The notes under the pieces: model-generated
The model's database searches: none
Seen by the model: only the letters and a program-made list of their open reading frames with translations
What the model was told of the DNA's origin: nothing
Part shown: piece by piece, positions 39,276 to 51,873 of the stretch
How the letters are laid out: every line of letters starts with the position of its first letter
Numbering within the stretch: position 1 is the stretch's first letter
Made by a program: the position numbers and the translations under genes
From: JACCZX01 sp963710675
GTDB lineage: Bacteria > Pseudomonadota > Gammaproteobacteria > Burkholderiales > Burkholderiaceae_F
Reading direction: 5' to 3'
DNA: 64,000 bases
NCBI GenBank assembly: GCA_963710675.1
Contig: CAVQBE010000025.1
Location: 186,001-250,000 of the forward strand

Positions 39276-39653
39276 ATGCCGACCATTAATCAGCTTGTTC
39301 GCAAACCGCGCGAAAGTACGCGCATCAAGAGCAAGAGCCCGGCTTTGAGATTAAGCCCGCAGAAGCGTGGCGTATGTACCCGCGTCTACACAACGACGCC
39401 GAAGAAGCCAAACTCAGCGTTGCGCAAGGTTGCCAAGGTGCGGTTGGTTAACGGATACGAGGTTATCTCGTACATCGGCGGTGAAGGGCATAACCTGCAG
39501 GAGCACTCGGTAGTGCTGATTCGCGGTGGTCGGGTCAAAGATCTGCCAGGCGTCCGATACCACATCGTGCGCGGTTCTCTGGATACGCAAGGCGTCAAGG
39601 ACCGTAAGCAGAGCCGTTCGAAGTACGGCGCGAAGCGGCCGAAACCGGCTTAA
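39276..39653 (+). CDS. rpsL: 30S ribosomal protein S12
   Basis: A 125-residue S12 with QKRGVCTRVYTTTPKKPNSA and GGRVKDLPGVRYH, the two loops at the decoding centre, both in wild-type form. The C-terminus ends SKYGAKRPKPA. First gene of the str operon. Confidence 0.97.
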   Translation: MPTINQLVRKPRESTRIKSKSPALRLSPQKRGVCTRVYTTTPKKPNSALRKVAKVRLVNGYEVISYIGGEGHNLQEHSVVLIRGGRVKDLPGVRYHIVRGSLDTQGVKDRKQSRSKYGAKRPKPA

Positions 39654-39747
39654 TGATTTTGCATCGATCGTCCCCACATGGGGGTGGTCGAGTAAGTCGC
39701 GGTTCGTCAGCATGGAACCGCATAACGACTGAAGAGAGAGGTGAGAA

Positions 39748-40218
39748 GTGCCGCGTCGTCGTGAAGTACCCAAGCGTGACATCCTGCCCGATCCTAAATT
39801 CAATTCGCAGGATCTGACCAAGTTCGTCAACGTGATCATGCTCGACGGCAAGAAAGCCGTCGCTGAGCGCATCGTTTACGGCGCGTTGACTCAGATTGAA
39901 ACCAAGGGCGGCAAGAATGCGCTCGAAGTGTTTTCCGCGGCTTTGTCCAACGTCAGGCCGATGGTCGAAGTGAAGAGCCGTCGTGTTGGTGGTGCGAACT
40001 ATCAGGTACCGGTCGAAGTGCGCCCGGTACGTCGCATGGCGTTGGCGATGCGCTGGCTGCGCGAGGCGGCGAAGAAGCGCAGTGAGAAATCGATGCCGCT
40101 TCGGCTCGCTGGTGAGCTGATGGAAGCCGCGGAAGGCCGCGGCGGCGCAATGAAGAAGAAAGAAGAAGTGCATCGGATGGCGGAAGCGAATAAAGCCTTC
40201 GCGCATTTCCGGTTTTAG
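39748..40218 (+). CDS. rpsG: 30S ribosomal protein S7
   Basis: A 156-residue S7 starting at GTG (PRRREVPKRDILPDPKF), with the conserved GGANYQVPVEVRPVRR and ending ANKAFAHFRF. S7 is a primary 16S rRNA binder and in many bacteria the feedback regulator of the str operon; the 94-base rpsL-rpsG gap could hold its site but I cannot identify it. Confidence 0.97.
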   Translation: MPRRREVPKRDILPDPKFNSQDLTKFVNVIMLDGKKAVAERIVYGALTQIETKGGKNALEVFSAALSNVRPMVEVKSRRVGGANYQVPVEVRPVRRMALAMRWLREAAKKRSEKSMPLRLAGELMEAAEGRGGAMKKKEEVHRMAEANKAFAHFRF

Positions 40219-40278
40219 GTTCAGGGGAACCGGCCTGCTTCGCAGTCCGGCAACTTAGGTAGGGATTTGTCGTTCTTT

Positions 40279-42384
<2,106 letters not shown>

Positions 42385-42409
42385 CTAACTAAGAATTTAA
42401 GGATTAGCG

Positions 42410-43603
<1,194 letters not shown>

Positions 43604-43655
43604 TGATTAGTTAACCATTTCGGCAGCTCTGCTGCCTCGCTCTTTGAAAGATGCC

Positions 43656-43982
43656 ATGCAAAGCCAAAGAATACGAATTCGCCTGAAAGCGTTCGACTAC
43701 GCGCTGATCGACCAGTCGGCGCTTGAGATTGTTGATACAGCCAAGCGCACCGGCGCGGTCGTCCGTGGCCCGGTGCCGTTGCCGACTCGCATCCAGCGCT
43801 TCGACATCCTGCGTTCGCCGCACGTCAACAAGACGTCACGCGATCAGATGGAAATGCGGACGCATCAGCGGCTTATGGACATCATCGATCCAACCGACAA
43901 GACCGTAGATGCGCTTGCGAAGCTCGATCTGCCGGCCGGCGTGGATATCAAGATCAAGGTACAGCGGGTTGCGTCCGAGTAG
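43656..43982 (+). CDS. rpsJ: 30S ribosomal protein S10 (NusE)
   Basis: A 108-residue S10 starting MQSQRIRIRLKAFDYALID, with PLPTRIQRFDILRSPHVNK and EMRTHQRLMDIIDPTDKTVDAL. It ends with a few more residues than the 103-residue E. coli protein. S10 also acts with NusB in antitermination. The ATG at 43656 matches the family; an ATG five bases earlier is out of frame. Confidence 0.96.
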   Translation: MQSQRIRIRLKAFDYALIDQSALEIVDTAKRTGAVVRGPVPLPTRIQRFDILRSPHVNKTSRDQMEMRTHQRLMDIIDPTDKTVDALAKLDLPAGVDIKIKVQRVASE

Positions 43983-44102
43983 TCGCTTGCGATAAACTCG
44001 CAGGCTTTTCGCGATCCGTCGGCCGACACATAAGCCGGACGCGTCTTTCAAGTAGCCGTTTGAGAATGTCCCGGCCAATCGAAGCCGGGAGTGGAGAAAA
44101 GA

Positions 44103-44786
44103 ATGAGAGAGACCTTAGGCCTCCTTGGCCGCAAGGTTGGCATGACGCGCATCTTTACCGACGAAGGCGAGTCGGTTCCGGTGACCGTGCTTGACGTGTC
44201 GAACAACCGGGTTGCGCAGGTACGCACTGCTGAAACCGACGGCTACACAGGGATCCAGGTTGCCTACGGCGCGCGCCGGTCTTCACGCGTGTCGAAGCCG
44301 CAGGCGGGCCACTTTGCGAAGGCCGGGATCGAAGCGGGCTCGAAGCAGAAGGAGTTCCGCCTCGACGCGAAGCAAGTCGAACAGTTCAAAGCAGGTGCAA
44401 CCGTCGGCATCGATATTTTTTCGGTGGGCCAAAAGGTTGACGTCACCGGTGTGACGATTGGCAAGGGATTCGCTGGAGCGATCAAGCGCCATCACTTTTC
44501 GTCGAACCGCGCAACCCACGGTAATTCAGTATCAACCAATGCGCCGGGCTCAATCGGCATGCGTCAGGATCCGGGTCGCGTGATGCCTGGCAAGCGGATG
44601 GCCGGTCATTTGGGCGATAAGCAGCGCACGACGCAGAACCTGGTCGTCGCGCGCATCGACGCCGAGCGGCAGCTGTTGCTGATTCGTGGTGCAGTGCCGG
44701 GTGCCGCGGGCGGAGATGTAGTTGTGCGGCCGGCGGCAAAAGCCAAGCCAACGACAGCTGCATCCGGCAGCGCGGCGAAAAAATAA
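44103..44786 (+). CDS. rplC: 50S ribosomal protein L3
   Basis: A 227-residue L3 (LGLLGRKVGMTRIFTDEG; the central GSIGMRQDPGRVMPGKRMAGHLG loop reaches the peptidyl-transferase centre). The last 20 or so residues are an Ala/Lys/Thr-rich tail beyond the usual end. A GTG four codons upstream is possible. The 120-base gap before it has a TCCCGGC/GCCGGGA hairpin at 44068-44090 whose end lies next to the ribosome site. Confidence 0.96.
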   Translation: MRETLGLLGRKVGMTRIFTDEGESVPVTVLDVSNNRVAQVRTAETDGYTGIQVAYGARRSSRVSKPQAGHFAKAGIEAGSKQKEFRLDAKQVEQFKAGATVGIDIFSVGQKVDVTGVTIGKGFAGAIKRHHFSSNRATHGNSVSTNAPGSIGMRQDPGRVMPGKRMAGHLGDKQRTTQNLVVARIDAERQLLLIRGAVPGAAGGDVVVRPAAKAKPTTAASGSAAKK

Positions 44787-44795
44787 GGGGAGCAT

Positions 44796-45417
44796 ATGGA
44801 ACTGAAAATGCTCAATGCCCAAGGCCAGGACGCTGGAACGACGTCGGCACCCGAAACGGTTTTTGGTCGCGAGTACAACGAAGCGCTGGTGCACCAGATC
44901 GTCGTTGCGTACCAGGCCAATGCGAGGCAGGGTACGCGCGCGCAAAAGGACAGAACAACCGTCAAGCACTCGACCCGCAAACCATGGCGGCAAAAGGGAA
45001 CGGGTCGCGCGCGCGCAGGGATGACGCTCGAGCCCGATCTGGCGTGGTGGTGGCCGTACGTTTCCGAATTCGCCAGACGAGAATTTTTCGCAAAAAGTGA
45101 ATAAGAAGATGTATCGCGCCGGCATGGCATCGATCCTGTCGCAGCTGGCACGCGACGATCGCATCGCCGTCGTCGATTCGTTGGCAGTCGATTCACCAAA
45201 GACGAAACAACTCGCCGACCGACTGAAAGCGATGGGGCTGCAGTCGGTGCTGATCATCACCGACGACGTCGATGAGAACCTCTATCTTGCGTCGCGCAAC
45301 CTCAAGCATGTGCTGATCGTCGAGCCGCGCTATGCGGATCCGCTGTCGCTGATCCACTACAAGAAAGTCATCGTGACGAAGCCCGCGATTTCCAAGCTCG
45401 AGGAGATGTGGGGATGA
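44796..45417 (+). CDS. rplD: 50S ribosomal protein L4 (one +1 frameshift)
   Basis: L4 of 206 residues when corrected. The frame is normal to RQKGTGRARAGMT, then one extra base near 45027 shifts it. The next frame reads SSPIWRGGGRTFPNSPDENF and on to the C-terminus ending LEEMWG. The span is 622, that is 207 codons plus one. As given, the first frame stops at 45104 after an unrelated sequence. Confidence 0.95.
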
Positions 45418-45749
45418 GCGCGACCAAGCAAACGAGCTCGATGCCGAACGGTAGAAACGATCGGCTCTATGCAGTGCTGCTCGGACCGGTCGTCTCAGAG
45501 AAAAGCACGATGATCGGCGAGAAGCACGACCAGGTGGCATTTCGTGTGATGCACGACGCGACGAAGACCGAGATCAAAGCGGCGATCGAACTGCTGTTCA
45601 AGGTGCAGGTCGATCGTGTGTCGATCCTGAATCAAAAGGGCAAGCAGAAGCGCTTCGGCCGATTTGAAGGCCGCCGCGGCAATGTACGCAAGGCGTATAT
45701 CCGGCTGAAGCCCGGACAGGAAATCGACTTTGCGCAGGAAGTTAAGTAA
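45414..45749 (+). CDS. rplW: 50S ribosomal protein L23
   Basis: A 111-residue L23 with LYAVLLGPVVSEKSTMIGE and the NVRKAYIRLKPGQEIDF end. It overlaps rplD (ATGA) and rplB (TAATG), so the three are translationally coupled. L23 sits at the exit tunnel and binds trigger factor and SRP. Confidence 0.96.
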   Translation: MSATKQTSSMPNGRNDRLYAVLLGPVVSEKSTMIGEKHDQVAFRVMHDATKTEIKAAIELLFKVQVDRVSILNQKGKQKRFGRFEGRRGNVRKAYIRLKPGQEIDFAQEVK

Positions 45750-46577
45750 TGGCACTCGTAAAGGTCAAACCAACATCAGCCGGACGACGCGGCGTCGTCA
45801 AGGTTGTCAGCGCTCATCTGCACAAAGGCAAGCCGCTGGCTTCGTTGACCGAACCGAAGATCCGCGGCTCGGGCCGGAACAACTCGGGCCGAATCACGAT
45901 CCGGCACAAGGGCGGCGGCCATAAGCAGACATATCGCGCTGATCGATTTCAAGCGCGACAAGGAAGGCATTGGCGCGAAGGTCGAACGTCTCGAATACGA
46001 TCCAAATCGCTCCGCACATATCGCGTTGCTTGTTTACGCTGACGGCGAGCGTCGTTACATCATCGCGCCCAAAGGTGTGGCAGTTGGCGTGCAGTTGATG
46101 AGCGGTAACGAAGCACCGATTCGTGCCGGCAATACGTTGCCGTTGCGCAATATTCCGGTCGGTACGACGATTCATTGCGTCGAGATGCTGCCGGGCAAAG
46201 GCGCGCAGATGGCGCGTGCTGCCGGTACGTCGGTGCAGTTACTCGCACGCGAGGGCAGTTACGCACAATTGCGTTTGCGGTCAGGCGAGATTCGCCGCGT
46301 GCTGATCGATTGCCGTGCGACGATCGGCGAAGTCGGCAATGAAGAAAACAGTCTGCGCCAGATCGGCAAGGCGGGTGCGATGCGTTGGCGCGGCGTGCGT
46401 CCGACGGTTCGCGGTGTCGCGATGAATCCGGTCGATCACCCGCACGGCGGCGGTGAGGGCCGTACCGGGACTAAGCGTGATCCGGTCAGCCCGTGGGGCA
46501 CATTGACCAAGGGTTATCGCACGCGCAAGAACAAGCGCACCGATTCGATGATCGTGCAGCGGCGCAAGAGAAAGTAA
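45749..46577 (+). CDS. rplB: 50S ribosomal protein L2 (one +1 frameshift)
   Basis: L2 of 275 residues when corrected. The N-terminus runs to RHKGGGHKQTYR; an extra G near 45938 shifts the frame, which resumes as LIDFKRDKEGIGAKVERLEYDP. The C-terminus has the peptidyl-transferase-proximal MNPVDHPHGGGEGRT with the conserved His. The span is 3n+1. Confidence 0.95.
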
Positions 46578-46586
46578 AGGGACCGA

Positions 46587-46878
46587 ATGTCACGTTCATT
46601 GAAGAAGGGTCCGTTTGTCGACGGGCATTTGATGGCCAAAGTGGAGACGGCGCGCGGCGACGCGCGACAAAAAGCCGATCAAGACCTGGTCGCGCCGCTC
46701 AACGATCCTGCCGGAGTTCATCGGTCTGACAATCGCCGTGCATAACGGAAAGCAGCACGTGCCGGTCTATATCAACGAAAACATGGTTGGCCACAAGCTG
46801 GGCGAGTTTGCGTTGACACGCACGTTCAAAGGTCACGCGGCGGATAAGAAGACCAGCGTGCCGACGAAGAAGCAATAA
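46587..46878 (+). CDS. rpsS: 30S ribosomal protein S19 (one +1 frameshift)
   Basis: S19 of 96 residues when corrected. It starts MSRSLKKGPFVDGHLMAKVE; one extra G near 46659 shifts the frame into TRDKKPIKTWSRRSTILPEF and on to HAADKKTSVPTKKQ. Removing one base restores the normal spacing between KVE and DKKPIK, so an insertion fits better than a two-base loss. Confidence 0.95.
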
Positions 46879-46888
46879 GGTGACGACG

Positions 46889-47240
46889 ATGGAAACCACA
46901 GCATCGGTACGCGGCGTGCGCTTGTCGGCGCAGAAGGGCAGGCTGGTGGCCGACCTCGTGCGCGGCAAGCCGGTCGACAAGGCGCTGAACATTTTGTCGT
47001 TCACGCAGAAAAAAGCGGCGGGGCTGATCAAAAAAGCAATCGAATCAGCCATCGCAAATGCCGAACACAACGATGGTGCAGATATCGACGAGTTGCGTGT
47101 GACCAGTATCTATGTCGAGCAGGGGCCTTCGTTACGCCGCTTTTCGGCGCGCGCCAAAGGGCCGCGGTACGCGGATCACGAAGAAGACTTGCCACATTTT
47201 CGTGACGGTCGGCGACGTTAAACAGAAACAGAAAAAGTAG
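46889..47240 (+). CDS. rplV: 50S ribosomal protein L22 (one +1 frameshift)
   Basis: L22 of 116 residues when corrected. METTASVRGVRLSAQKGRLV opens it, and NAEHNDGADIDEL is the conserved core. An extra C near 47162 breaks the frame after ARAKG; the next frame gives RGTRITKKTCHIFVTVGDV and stops at 47240. The ATG at 46889 matches the family start. Confidence 0.95.
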
Positions 47241-47247
47241 AGCAACC

Positions 47248-48162
47248 ATGGGTCAGAAGATCAATCCCACCGGATTTCGGCTTCCCGTCACGAAGAACTG
47301 GGCATCGCGCTGGTTCGCAACCGGGCCCGAGTTTCCGCGGATGCTGAGCGAGGATCTGAAGGTTCGCGAATTCTTGCGCAAGCGGCTGCGCAGTGCGTCG
47401 GTTGGGCGCATCGTGATCGAGCGTCCCGCAAAAAATGCGCGTATCACGATTTACTCGGCGCGGCCGGGTGTCGTGATCGGCAAAAAAGGCGAGGACATCG
47501 AGTCGCTGAAGACCGCGCTGCAGAAAATGCTCGGCGTGCCGGTGCACGTCAATATCGAAGAAATACGCAAGCCAGAGCTCGATGCTCAGCTGATCGCCGA
47601 TTCGATCACGCAGCAGCTTGAAAAACGCATCATGTTTCGCCGTGCGATGAAGCGCGCGATGCAAAACGCGATGCGCCTCGGAGCACAAGGCATCAAGATC
47701 ATGAGCGCGGGCCGTTGAACGGTATCGAGATCGCCCGTACCGAGTGGTATCGCGAAGGTCGCGTGCCGTTGCATACGCTGCGCGCCGACATCGATTATGG
47801 TTTTTCAGAGGCCAAAACCACGTATGGCGTCATCGGCGTGAAGTGCTGGGTCTACAAGGGCGATACCCTTGGGCGGAACGAAGCGCCTGGCGCCGTGGAT
47901 GCGACGCCTCCGCCGGAGCGTGAGGATCGCCGTCCGCGTCGGGACAGGCCGGCTGGTGATCGCCGGCAAGCGATCGTCCGGCGGGTGATCGTCCGCCGTC
48001 GAGCAGACCGCCAAGCAAGCGCGCGCGTAAAGCAGCGGATCCAACCAACGCGGCTGCGACACCACCGGAGCTCCCAAGCCAACCGCTCCCGCCAAGCCAG
48101 TGATCAAGCGAGTCCGTAAGACTGTCACCAAAGCGCCCGACGGTACCGAGGGAGGCAAGTAA
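47248..48162 (+). CDS. rpsC: 30S ribosomal protein S3 (several -1 frameshifts) with long basic tail
   Basis: S3 is normal to GIKIMSAGR, where one base is missing near 47715 (a premature TGA results). The next frame continues LNGIEIARTEWYREGRVPLH and VWVYKGDT-like sequence. Beyond about 47880 it enters an Arg/Pro/Ala/Lys-rich tail in which two more single-base losses are needed to reach the final EGGK and the TAA at 48160-48162. Corrected length is about 305 residues, longer than the 233 of E. coli because of the tail. It overlaps rplP by one base. Confidence 0.9.
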
Positions 48163-48578
48163 TGCTGCAGCCTGCTCGACGTAAATATCGCAAGGAGCAA
48201 AAGGGCCGGAACCGTGGCCTCGCGCTGCGTGGCGCGCACGTTTCGTTTGGTGAATTCGGTCTGAAAGTGACCGAGCGCGGTCGGCTGACGGCACGCCAGA
48301 TCGAAGCGGCACGGAGGGCTATTAGCCGCCATATCAAGCGCGGCGGTAGGGTCTGGATTCGCGTTTTTCCGGACAAGCCGATTTCGCAAAAGCCCGCTGA
48401 GGTGCGGATGGGCAACGGCAAGGGCAATCCGGAATACTGGGTCGCCGAAGTCAAGCCCGGTAGCGTCGTGTACGAACTCGATGGCGTGAATGAAATATTG
48501 GCGCGCGAGGCATTTGCCTTGGCCGCTGCCAAACTGCCGCTGAAGACGACCTTCGTCGTACGTCAGCTTGGGCAATAG
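48162..48578 (+). CDS. rplP: 50S ribosomal protein L16
   Basis: A 138-residue L16 (MLQPARRKYRKEQKGRN), with ALRGAHVSFGEFGLKVTERGRLTARQIEAARRA and WIRVFPDKPISQKPAEVRMG. It binds the A-site tRNA elbow region. Start overlaps the S3 stop (TAATG). Intact. Confidence 0.97.
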   Translation: MLQPARRKYRKEQKGRNRGLALRGAHVSFGEFGLKVTERGRLTARQIEAARRAISRHIKRGGRVWIRVFPDKPISQKPAEVRMGNGKGNPEYWVAEVKPGSVVYELDGVNEILAREAFALAAAKLPLKTTFVVRQLGQ

Positions 48579-48599
48579 TGAATCGGATAAGGTGGAAGC

Positions 48600-48795
48600 G
48601 TGAAAGTCAAAGAGATGCGCGAGAAGGATGCCGACCGCGCTGCTAAAGGAACTGCAGGAGTTGCAGAAGGCACATTTTTCATTGCGCATGCAGCACGCCA
48701 CGCAGCAGTTGACCAATACAAGTCAGCTGCGCAGAACTAAGCGTGACATCGCTCGCGTGCGGACCGTGCTCGGACAAAAGGCTGCCGTCAAATGA
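48600..48795 (+). CDS. rpmC: 50S ribosomal protein L29 (one +1 frameshift)
   Basis: L29 of 64 residues when corrected, with a GTG start after AAGGTGGAA. It reads VKVKEMREKDADR, then one extra base near 48636-48639 shifts the frame to LLKELQELQKAHFSLRMQ and ends RDIARVRTVLGQKAAVK. The span is 196 bases, 3n+1. It overlaps rpsQ (ATGA). Confidence 0.92.
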
Positions 48796-49076
48796 TCGTA
48801 CAGAACACCGCAAAAGAGCAGAAGTCGTTGCAGCACACGCTGGTCGGTAAGGTCGTCAGCAACAAGATGACCAAAACGGTGACGGTGTTGGTCGAGCGGC
48901 GTCAAAAGCATCCGATCTACGGCAAGTACATCGTCAAGTCGAACAAGTATCACGCGCACGATGAAACGGATGCGGTCAATGAAGGTGACGTTGTCGAGAT
49001 AGCCGCGTCGCGGCCGTTGTCGCGGACCAAGACGTGGACGGTGACGCGGGTCGTCAAGGAAGCAGTGGTCATATAG
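48792..49076 (+). CDS. rpsQ: 30S ribosomal protein S17
   Basis: A 94-residue S17 with TLVGKVVSNKMTKTVTVLVERRQKHPIYGKYI and ASRPLSRTKTWTVTRVV. Last gene of the S10 operon proper. Intact. Confidence 0.96.
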   Translation: MIVQNTAKEQKSLQHTLVGKVVSNKMTKTVTVLVERRQKHPIYGKYIVKSNKYHAHDETDAVNEGDVVEIAASRPLSRTKTWTVTRVVKEAVVI

Positions 49077-49079
49077 CAG

Positions 49080-49109
49080 TTGCGGCGCTAGCGCGCCGTC
49101 GGATATACT
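49080..49109 (+). promoter_or_regulatory. Putative promoter of the spc operon
   Basis: TTGCGG (49080-49085) and TATACT (49104-49109) are 18 bases apart at the start of the 155-base rpsQ-rplN gap, where the spc promoter lies in other proteobacteria. Downstream, a GGCTTCGC/GCGAAGCC hairpin with a T-rich loop (about 49113-49133) would be in the leader. Confidence 0.55.
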
Positions 49110-49231
49110 TGCCGGCTTCGCTTTTTGCGAAGCCCTGCGTTTGATAGCAAGACGAAGTTCCCGAACGGGGCCCAAGACTGACTGCACGTGCGGTCAAGTT
49201 GGGAGAGTGGGTAACCAGTGGCGGCAAACAG

Positions 49232-49600
49232 ATGATTCAAATGCAATCGATGCTCGACGTCGCCGATAACACAGGCGCACGTTCGGTGATGTGCATCAAA
49301 GTGTTGGGCGGATCCAAGCGCCGTTATGCAGGTATTGGCGACGTGATCAAGGTCACGATCAAGGAAGCTGCGCCGCGCGGCCGCGTCAAGAAGGGCGAGG
49401 TCTACAGCGCGGTGGTCGTGCGTACGGCCAAGGGATTGCGACGTGGCGACGGATCTGCGATCAAGTTTGACGGCAACGCGGCGGTGCTTTTGAACGCCAA
49501 GCTCGAGCCGATCGGTACTCGCATTTTCGGCCCGGTGACGCGCGAGCTGCGCACCGAGCGTTTCATGAAGATCGTGTCGCTGGCGCCGGAAGTTCTGTAG
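49232..49600 (+). CDS. rplN: 50S ribosomal protein L14
   Basis: A 122-residue L14 (MIQMQSMLDVADNTGAR, then KEAAPRGRVKKGEVYSAVVVRT and RIFGPVTRELR). First gene of the spc operon. The ATG at 49232 is the family start; the longer open frame upstream is leader. Confidence 0.97.
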   Translation: MIQMQSMLDVADNTGARSVMCIKVLGGSKRRYAGIGDVIKVTIKEAAPRGRVKKGEVYSAVVVRTAKGLRRGDGSAIKFDGNAAVLLNAKLEPIGTRIFGPVTRELRTERFMKIVSLAPEVL

Positions 49601-49622
49601 AGAATTGTAGGAATACAGAGAG

Positions 49623-50000
49623 ATGGAACGAATTCGTAAAGGCGACGAAGTCATCGTCATCACCGGCAAAGACAAGGGCAAGCGCGGAGTCGTGTTGACG
49701 CTCGTCGGTACTTCGCGCGTGATGGTCGAGGGCGTCAACGTTGTCAAGAAGCACACACGTCCGAATCCGATGAAGAACGTCACTGGCGGAATCGCCGACA
49801 AAACGATGTCGGTCGATCGCAGCAACGTCATGTTGTTTGATCCCGCCACCGGAAAGGGCGGTCGCATCCAGATCAAGGAGACAGACGGCAAGCGCGTGCG
49901 GGTGTTTAAAGGCAACGGCAACCTGGTGGGGCAGTCAAGTGCAGGCAAGCCCGCCAAGAAAGCTAGCAAGGCCAAGCAGAAAGCGGCTGGAGTTAAGTGA
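49623..50000 (+). CDS. rplX: 50S ribosomal protein L24
   Basis: A 125-residue L24 with the KOW motif KGDEVIVITGKDKGKRGVV and VKKHTRPNP. The last 20 residues are a Lys/Ala tail (AGKPAKKASKAKQKAAG) beyond the 104-residue E. coli length. L24 is an early assembly factor for the large subunit. Confidence 0.96.
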   Translation: MERIRKGDEVIVITGKDKGKRGVVLTLVGTSRVMVEGVNVVKKHTRPNPMKNVTGGIADKTMSVDRSNVMLFDPATGKGGRIQIKETDGKRVRVFKGNGNLVGQSSAGKPAKKASKAKQKAAGVK

Positions 50001-50011
50001 TGGAGACGGTG

Positions 50012-50552
50012 ATGGCGCGTTTGCATGATCAGTACCGTGACAAAGTGGTGCCCGAGCTGGTTCAGAAGTTCGGTTACAAGAGCGTGATGCAGGTGCCGCG
50101 CATCACGAAGATCACGCTGAACATGGGCGTCGGTGATGCGGTCAACGACAAGAAGAACATCGATACGGCAGTGGCCGACCTGACAAAGATCGCCGGGTCA
50201 GAAGCCGGTGGTGACGAAGTCACGCAAGGCGATTGCCAATTTCAAGATTCGCGAGAACCTCGCGATTGGCACGATGGTGACGTTGCGCGGTGAGCGGATG
50301 TACGAATTTCTCGACCGCCTGGTGACGGTCGCGTTTCCGCGCGTGCGCGATTTTCGCGGCGTGTCGGGTCGCGCGTTCGACGGCCGCGGCAATTACAACA
50401 TCGGCATCAAGGAACAGATCATCTTCCCCGAGATTGAATACGACAAGATCGACAAGCTGCGGGGACTCAATATCAGCATCACGACTACAGCAAAGACGGA
50501 CGACGAGGCAAAGGCGTTGTTGGCTGCGTTCCGCTTCCCGTTTAGAAACTAG
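50012..50552 (+). CDS. rplE: 50S ribosomal protein L5 (one +1 frameshift)
   Basis: L5 of 179 residues when corrected, the E. coli length. MARLHDQYRDKVVPELVQKF opens it after GGAG. The frame breaks near 50198 after KIAG; the next frame gives QKPVVTKSRKAIANFKIREN and ends AAFRFPFRN. An extra T or G restores the conserved Q before KPVVT. Confidence 0.95.
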
Positions 50553-50562
50553 AGGTTCCGAA

Positions 50563-50869
50563 TTGGCCAAACTTTCTTTGGTAAACCGCGAAGCCAAGCG
50601 CGTCGCAACCGTCAAGAAATTCGCAACTAAGCGAGCCGAACTGAAGGCCGCGATCGTTGATCAGACGCGCTCGATGGAAGACCGCATGGAGGCGATGAAG
50701 CAGTTGCAGGCTTTGCCGCGCAACGCGAGTCCGGTGCAGGTTGCGCAATCGATGCGAAATGACGGGTCGGCCACGCGGGACGTTTCGCAAATTCGGATTG
50801 GCGCGCGCGAAGATTCGCGAAGCGGCGATGCGCGGTGACATTCCCGGCCTGGTCAAAGCCAGCTGGTAG
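50563..50869 (+). CDS. rpsN: 30S ribosomal protein S14 (one +1 frameshift)
   Basis: S14 of 101 residues when corrected. A TTG start follows AGAGG. It reads AKLSLVNREAKR to LPRNASPV, then an extra base near 50737 shifts the frame to RLRNRCEMTGRPRGTFRKFG and the closing GDIPGLVKASW. It is the longer, zinc-free S14 type: only one Cys remains where the zinc form has four. Confidence 0.94.
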
Positions 50870-50884
50870 GCGAGGAGATCGACG

Positions 50885-51301
50885 ATGAGTATGAGTGATC
50901 CGATCGCCGACATGCTGACCCGCATTCGCAATGCGCAGGGTGTCGAGAAGGTCGATGTGACGATGCCGGCATCGAAGCTGAAGGTTGCGATCGCCGAGGT
51001 GTTGAAGGATGAGGGCTATATCGACGGCTTCGAGGTCTTGAACGGCGATGGCGCGGCAGGAGCAAAAGCATCGAAGCCCGAGCTTCGAATCGGTTTGAAG
51101 TATTACGCGGGTCGACCGGTGATCGAGCGGCTCGAGCGGGTGTCACGACCGGGCCTTCGAATCTACAATGGCCGTGGCGATATTCCGCAAGTGATGAATG
51201 GGCTTGGCGTGGCGATCGTATCGACGTCGCGCGGTGTGATGACCGACCGCAAGGCGCGTACTGAAGGCGTCGGCGGCGAAGTAATCTGCTACGTCGCCTA
51301 G
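50885..51301 (+). CDS. rpsH: 30S ribosomal protein S8
   Basis: A 138-residue S8 (MSMSDPIADMLTRIRNAQ; C-terminal STSRGVMTDRKARTEGVGGEVICYVA). Slightly longer than E. coli because of a GDGAAGAKASK insertion near residue 55. In E. coli S8 represses the spc operon by binding near rplE. GAGGAG precedes the ATG at 50885. Confidence 0.96.
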   Translation: MSMSDPIADMLTRIRNAQGVEKVDVTMPASKLKVAIAEVLKDEGYIDGFEVLNGDGAAGAKASKPELRIGLKYYAGRPVIERLERVSRPGLRIYNGRGDIPQVMNGLGVAIVSTSRGVMTDRKARTEGVGGEVICYVA

Positions 51302-51312
51302 GAAACAGAATC

Positions 51313-51846
51313 ATGTCTCGAATTGCAAGAATTCCAGTGACAGTCGACAAGGGCGTCGATGTTCAAGTTGCTGCCAATGAGATTACGGTCAAGGGTCCGC
51401 TGGGAACACTGAAGCAGCTAAAAGCCGAAAACGTGAACGTCAGCGTCGCGAACGGCGAAGTCAGCTTTGTTGCGGGCGACGAATCGCGCGAGGCGCGCGC
51501 TATGAGCGGCACGATGCGCGCACTGGTCGCGGGCATGGTGCACGGCGTATCCAAAGGCTTCGAGCGGCGGCTGGCACTCGTAGGCGTCGGTTATCGCGCG
51601 CAGGCCCAGGGCGACAAGCTCAACTTGTCGCTCGGTTTTTCGCACCCGATCGTCCATCAAATGCCCGCCGGCGTGAAATGCGAAACACCAACGCAGACCG
51701 AAATCGTGATCAAGGGATCGGACAAGCAGAAGGTCGGGCAGGTCGCGGCCGAGGTTCGCGGCTACAAGCCCCCCGAGCCCTACAAAGGCAAGGGTGTCAG
51801 ATACGTCGGCGAAGCAGTCATCATCAAAGAAACCAAGAAGAAGTAA
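51313..51846 (+). CDS. rplF: 50S ribosomal protein L6
   Basis: A 177-residue L6 made of two related domains, with the C-terminal PEPYKGKGVRYVGE signature. Intact. It binds near the sarcin-ricin loop. Confidence 0.97.
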   Translation: MSRIARIPVTVDKGVDVQVAANEITVKGPLGTLKQLKAENVNVSVANGEVSFVAGDESREARAMSGTMRALVAGMVHGVSKGFERRLALVGVGYRAQAQGDKLNLSLGFSHPIVHQMPAGVKCETPTQTEIVIKGSDKQKVGQVAAEVRGYKPPEPYKGKGVRYVGEAVIIKETKKK

Positions 51847-51873
51847 AGCGCGATAGGCAAAGCGAACTTCAAC

